This document shows, one piece after another, positions 58,650-64,000 of a stretch of 64,000 nucleotides of DNA (its first letter is position 1; each line of letters opens with the position of its first letter). A model generated the notes under the pieces. The model worked only from the letters and a program-made list of their open reading frames with translations, did no database searches and had not been told where the DNA came from. Where the stretch lies: positions 51,949-115,948 of the forward strand of contig JAHQIW010004397.1 in NCBI GenBank assembly GCA_019055375.1, written 5' to 3'. Origin of the DNA: Parelaphostrongylus tenuis (taxonomy: Eukaryota > Nematoda > Chromadorea > Rhabditida > Metastrongylidae). Made by a program: the position numbers and the translations under genes.

Positions 58650-61600
58650 GTAGGGGTAGAATGCCCTACGTTGTGCCGAAACTTTTGAAAAGGAAATTAT
58701 TTCAACGGGGATCGAAAATCAATAGCAAATAGTACAATTGTGTCATAAATTCTATTGCCACATGTTGCAGATATGTAAGAAAAAAAGGAACCGCTTTAAA
58801 CATAGCCATTGGGAGCAGGTATATCAAGAAGCTCAGACTGACAACGAAGCGCTCAATCATTTAAGCTTCCATCCAGATTGTTATTTTCTCATTATGAGAG
58901 GACAAGATATACCGAGTCTCCAATTTTCTCGTAGTTTGCTTCATTACTGTATTAAAAATAATGAAGTCGGGAGCAAATGGACAGGATTATGGATAAACAT
59001 ACCGGTTTCCCAAAGGATATCTATAGATAGATGATTTTTTTCTTCCACAATTACATAACAGAGAGCAGCATATTAGGAAAATTGAGCAAATTATCTCAAC
59101 AACAAATCTTTACAACGACCATTCTGCAGCAACGTAATGACCGTGAAGAATTCCCACGATCAATAGTCGCTTCGAACAAACTTTTCGTCGAAAATTCCTA
59201 ATTTTCAACCACGTTGTTCTTGTTGTGCAAATTCCATGTTGGGTAAAAAACCTTGAGCATATTGATATGATAATGACTAAAACCGATAGCAGATGCTTTA
59301 TGCTTCATATTCAAATGAATCACTTGCCGTTTGATCCATGTGAGGTGGACTCGGAGGAACACCCGGTGGAGGATAATTTGCAGGTTCTTCTTAAGTCGAA
59401 AGTTCTAAAAAGAGCCTATTTACATTTTTTCAAAGAAGGAAAGCAACAAGTACTATTTGCATCGTTGCATTCCTAGCAAGCCAGCACATGTGTTTAAACG
59501 ATAATACACTGCCGCAAGGAGGATTGCATGAATTTTTTGCCATCTTAAGTGGAAACTACGCTATGATTCAGCCGATCCTGCTTTGCACATTGACCTGAAA
59601 ATAAGCTGACATCCTTCGAGTTCTTAGTTTCTTAATCATATTGCACCATGAATCTTGTCTAAGAGTGTTGCTATCTCATAACGATTCGCTCGCTCAAGCG
59701 TCACACAAAAAAACCAGCTTTGTCTTTTTCCAATTTAGGAGCAGAAAAGATACAAAAACAGAAAAAATGACAGGTTACAAAAATTACATATCTAAATAGT
59801 ACGACCAAGCTTGTGCTCTATTTGTGCAAAACGTCCTTGATTTGATCCGATTATTAGGGTCCAAAGCAAACTTGCTAGGAGTAATTTTACGCCAGTTTAT
59901 CAGAAATTTTTCCCATTTCCAGCTTTATATCGAACCTTACATGCACTTCATACGACTTAATCAGACCAACCGCAATACTAATCTTACGAAAACTGGAACA
60001 CTCTCTTTTAGCTTATGTGCCACAGGTATGCTGGATTATTTCAACTTAAGGAATGGGTTACAAGCTCAGTGAAGGTTTTGATCATAAAAAATTGTTGATT
60101 GGTCGATTAGTTGCATCGTTTCGATCATAGAAAAGCTTGCAGCCAGAAATGTAGAAGTCCTTATTCGCTGGGACGGTAGGTTTGAAAATATACTTCTCAA
60201 ATGCACTGCGACTTAACAATCAATAGCATTCCACCTTGACTGAAACATCTGAGAAGCAATGATCTGTCTTCTATGAGTAAATTATTAACAAACTCTACCA
60301 CTCCCAATCACCCTGAGTTGTCTACGAGATTGTAGGAACAGCAAACGCTCAACATTTTTGGCAATGACACCCTTATGTACAATGCCCTCTCTACTAAAAA
60401 TAACATTGTGGGGTCTGAACCAAGAGGAACGGGTGCATACTCTATAGCGTTTACTTGATGTATTTTGCAAATGAAAGAAGATAGCGAATTAGGAAGTGAC
60501 GTATGGAACGATGTGAAAACAAAAGAGTTCTAGTGATTGCAGCCCACATTGATAGTGAATATTCCAAGAACCAAACGTTCATATCTTTATGAATCTTTCG
60601 TTTGCTGTGGAAATGGTCTAGACCGCTTCAAGCATAGCAGCATTGTGTCCCCCTTCAGCTACGCTCTCTTGATACGACTAAGTGCTAAACATCCGCTTAA
60701 CTACTTCATCATCTTAGATGACTTTGTCACCTAGAACAAAAGCGAAACAAACAGTGTAATGCAAAAATAGTTACGGTTTATGCATTCTTGACGTTTACCG
60801 CTTGATAGTGGAGTATATTCTCAATTAATTATGTTATGCATCATTATTGCACATTTGGTTCTATGCTTTTCTGTTATTGTCGTATAACTTGCTGCTATTT
60901 TACATATGTTTCAAACAGTGAAAGGGGTGTTAGACAGAAAGCAAATTTAGTCAGTATTCTTAATCGAATTTAAAATTGGTTGCAAAGCAGAGACAGCTCG
61001 CAACATCAATCGCATTTGTTATAGGAGCTGCTAACTGACGTAAAGTGCACTGGTGATTCAAGGAGCATCAAAAGAAAAACCCAGTAAAGAGATCATCACA
61101 AAAATAAAACTTAAAATTTCCAGATTACACGAGATATTCTTGTGAAAGTTAACGTCGACCATTGCGTGGCCGTTCACCTGTCGTTAAAGTGAGATAAAGT
61201 TGATCGTGGTTATAGACAGCCAAAAAAGAGCATTTGTTAGTCTCATAATGATATAACATGTTTTGAGCCGTATGTATGGTCTGATAAGCGTCAGACAGAG
61301 CCTGTTTCGTCCTCCACGACTAATCAGTAGCATAGTCTCCTTCACTTCAACCGATTCCTTGAAGCTATACTCCTCTATAAAGAAACCGAGGCCGCATAAT
61401 CTATCACCACAAGTCAGGTGACAGAACCTCTTGACACAGCAGTGATTAGCAGTTGAGCTTACGGCTGGTAAAATGAATCATGCCTCTTCACTCGACAGCA
61501 TTTGCAGACGCAGCTTAGGAGTAATAGTAGTGTGATCATGACATAACATGTTTTGAGATGTATGTGAGGTGTGATAAGGACTGAACAGACGCCAGTAAAA

Positions 61601-62980
61601 AAGAGCATTCACTTTTGTATCAATTTATCATATTTAATGTGGGATGTGTCGCTGTAACTGCGACAATCATTCCAACAGAAGCTGCGAATTCAGATAGAAG
61701 GGTTATGAAATTCCGATAACAGCAAGTCAGTATTCCATGGAAACCTTACAATAACATGTAAACAAAGATATTTAAAATTTCCAATTCGATGAATTTCACC
61801 GACACGACGACTGAAAATTATCTCCACGTTCATTGTTTGACAAAGGTCGTCTAGAATCACTGAAGAAGCATCCAATCGTTCACCCATCGTAACAAACTCA
61901 TAGCTTCATTTAGAATTCTTGATCGATTAGTTTGACTTGTTATCGAATACTAGACTGATAATGCGTGACAGAACGTGTTTGGTTATCACTTATCCTCCCA
62001 CCAATATTGATAGCCTACTCAGTTCATTTGTCAATGTAGGCCGCTAAGAAGTGTTGGTTGCGTGTAAGTTTACATTAGCTAATTTTTCTTTTTCAATCGC
62101 CTTCAAAGAAGTGCTTGTAATCGAATATTATTTAGAGCGAAACGTAGCCGCATTTGTGCGGGTAACGCTACGAATCAGGCACAAAAGCAGTCAAATCAGC
62201 GTCACGCTCCGCCACACTGCCATCTTCTTCGAGAAAAAAGAATAGGAAAAGGAAAAAAACTGCCGTAAATCGAGGAAAGCAAAACAGTGAAGAAAACGTG
62301 GTTGCGAAACTCTTCACATAAGTGAGTGTGCACACAAGATTTCTAAAATGCTCCATTTCTTTGAATTCGTAGATTGCACCCGGAAAAATTGACGCACCGA
62401 AAAGCTTACTTGATATGGGAATTCGCTAGCGTTGTAGACAGTATTGATCGGATTTCACTCCTGCTGTGATTATTCGCTTCTGCTTGTTTTAAAAAGATGC
62501 AAAAGATATTACCAAAGAAGAAATTTTTTCGTCTCTTCCTTCTGTGTGAATAATATTTTGCGGTCCAGTACTGTTCATTGATTACTTATACGCAGTCCTA
62601 TGCAACCATATTTTAATAGCTTGATGTAAAAATGTAAGCCACAGATACGCAGATATAGATCGTTTAGAAGAGAATTTAACACATTATAGAGTCAAGGCTA
62701 ACTTTGTTCTCGACAACATAAGTGCGTGTCACGTATGCGTCTTAGCATAAGTATCGGCAGAAATCGGATGAGTTTCATCTAAGCCATGAAAGTTCCTACA
62801 TATCTTTAGTACACGGACGATTTATAGTCGACTGTTGACACGTCAGGACCGCGCCGATCATTTGTCTTGCAGGCGGCGCGGTCGCCGGTGATTCACTGAC
62901 CAAAGTTACAGAAATGAATAGTGTATAATTGCAGAGTGTGGATAAAAAAGCTAATGATCAAAGGACAATAGAACAAAGCC
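58650..62980. other. Gene-free stretch
   Basis: Plus-strand frames at 58738-59034, 59225-59476 and 59824-60072 are open for 80-98 codons. They have somewhat protein-like composition but no recognised domain, shared splice phase or signal. A ~50-bp direct repeat beginning 'ataacatgttttgag' occurs at 61254 and 61546. Nothing else is supported. Confidence 0.35.
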
Positions 62981-62987
62981 TGATAAT

Positions 62988-63372
62988 TATTATTTGAGTG
63001 AATATGTTATGTGGTCTATTTAAGAGCCCTTGTACAACGCGATACGAGTGTTTCGGCCTTTGCAGCCTCGTCAGTCGGGCAAGCCCTTCGTCTTTCACCA
63101 ATCTTCTCGGGTGCTCCATCCACATACAGAGAGCAGGCAACGACGTATGAATTACACGTGCCGTCAAATGAAATAAATCGTTAGATCGGCAGTGTTAGGC
63201 TGTCGATTGCTCTTGACTAGTTAAGACCGCTTTCAAATTTCACCCGGAGGATTGGATAAAGACGAAGGATCTATCCGACTAACGAGGCTGTTAAGGCCGA
63301 AACAAGTGTATCGGGTATACATGAGTCCATAATCAGGCCAAGTGACATGTTGGCTGAGAAGATAATTGTCAG
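62988..63372. mobile_element. Foldback element FB1 (second, more diverged copy)
   Basis: The left arm (62988-63112) and right arm (63243-63372) are inverted copies at about 75%. They share 'gtgtttcggcct', 'cctcgtcagtcgg' and 'ccttcgtctt'. The arms align with those at 45841-46142, but the loop differs. Confidence 0.75.
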
Positions 63373-63744
63373 ATGTGTTGAAATTTGGGTGTGGTCACAG
63401 AAAACACTCGAAACGAACGATAGAAGAAAGTCTAGTCTTGGACTCCATAAAAGCTCCAACGGTATTTGTATATTTGACAGCAACAAATGAATATTCGATC
63501 ACATTTGCTGGACAACAATTTTTCATCGGAGTGCTAGTGATAATTCAAAAGCCTAAATTTCTGGTATGAGCAGAGCATGGTCGCTTTTTTTACCAAAAAA
63601 TTTCAAAACATTTGAAAATCCAAAATGAAATTATATTTTACGCAGAGACGCCTTTACTTCCTTATCTTGCTCATATTTGGCTGGACAAAACTCCTGCCTT
63701 AGACTCCTAGCACTTTTACAAAAGTACAAGTAGTGTAAATCTCG

Positions 63745-63870
63745 AAAAGCTCAGAGATGTGTTTCTTATCTCAAAAGCTGCTTTGACAGCGCTGTAGGAG
63801 AAGGAAAAGATTTGTTCTTCAGACCTCGCCGCACAGAGCTCCTTATTTTAACTATTAGTAATCACTGGAT
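63745..63870 (-). repeat. RU150 unit, minus orientation
   Basis: 'gacagcgctgtagg' is followed by 'gaaaagatttg' and, at the far end, 'attagtaatcactggatagcg', which is the reverse complement of the family start ('cgctatc.a.tgattact'). Confidence 0.55.
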
Positions 63871-64000
63871 AGCGTAAGATTCAAGCATTTCAAATCTGCG
63901 CTTAGTTTCTAAAAAGACCATTACTTTGCAGGCCAGCATGGAAAATAAGACTGATTCACATGCGTGACGACGTGTTTTTTGACCATTTCACGAGCTGGCG

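Noticed and set aside
1..64000. CRISPR arrays, bacterial operons, or ribosome-binding sites
   Set aside because: The repeat types, SL1 sequence, SINEs and LINEs are eukaryotic. No regularly spaced direct repeats with unique spacers and no gene-dense operon structure were seen.

Overview
The window looks like nuclear DNA of a nematode, most likely a hookworm-like strongylid. The DNA is AT-rich, with short broken reading frames and no operon-like gene packing. It carries RTE-type LINE, BEL/Pao LTR-element and mariner remnants, a tRNA-derived SINE family, and a genomic copy of a spliced-leader-1-like sequence (17043-17064, minus strand). The last is the clearest sign of Nematoda; assignment to hookworms is inference from the RTE reverse transcriptase style. 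I found no complete, convincingly functional protein-coding gene. A few short segments look like exons or small reading frames and are listed with low confidence.

Layout. 1-10.5 kb: intergenic DNA with small repeats, a foldback repeat (5165-5397), a tRNA-like core between perfect 17-bp inverted repeats (6391-6517) and a second tRNA-like sequence (7936-8010). 10.56-10.98 kb: mariner remnant. 12.19-13.19 kb: old copy of a dispersed repeat, interrupted by a SINE. 13.2-23.6 kb: a 3400-bp inverted repeat (13218-16617 and 20194-23593) around a 3576-bp spacer; the arms are almost identical, and each holds a dead mariner and a SINE. The spacer holds a SL1-bearing retrocopy candidate, a BEL-type LTR remnant, an RTE fragment and an older SINE. 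23.6-26.3 kb: the 5' part of a BEL/Pao element on the minus strand (broken gag, a leader with a 51-52-bp minisatellite, LTR). 26.7-29.3 kb: a small coding-like remnant and a GATAGT-type low-complexity tract.

29.7-42.9 kb: a roughly 4.9-kb direct duplication (29707-34622 and 37444-42264). The second copy is enclosed by inverted repeats of about 680 bp (36757-37440 and 42268-42943). One copy carries a SINE that the other lacks. 42.95-43.97 kb: RTE reverse transcriptase C-terminal half, broken by a frameshift and a stop. 44-64 kb: mostly unique AT-rich DNA with two foldback elements of one family (45841-46142, 62988-63372), another SINE (52031-52330), a candidate terminal exon (47206-47414) and an old inverted array of about 150-bp units (57170-58640).

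Taken together, this is a repeat-dominated intergenic or heterochromatin-like segment in which several classes of mobile DNA have nested and duplicated. The most unusual items are the near-perfect 3.4-kb palindrome, the SL1-tagged retrocopy, the tRNA-cored inverted-repeat elements with Pol III-type terminators, and the long-inverted-repeat structure around the second 4.8-kb duplicate.
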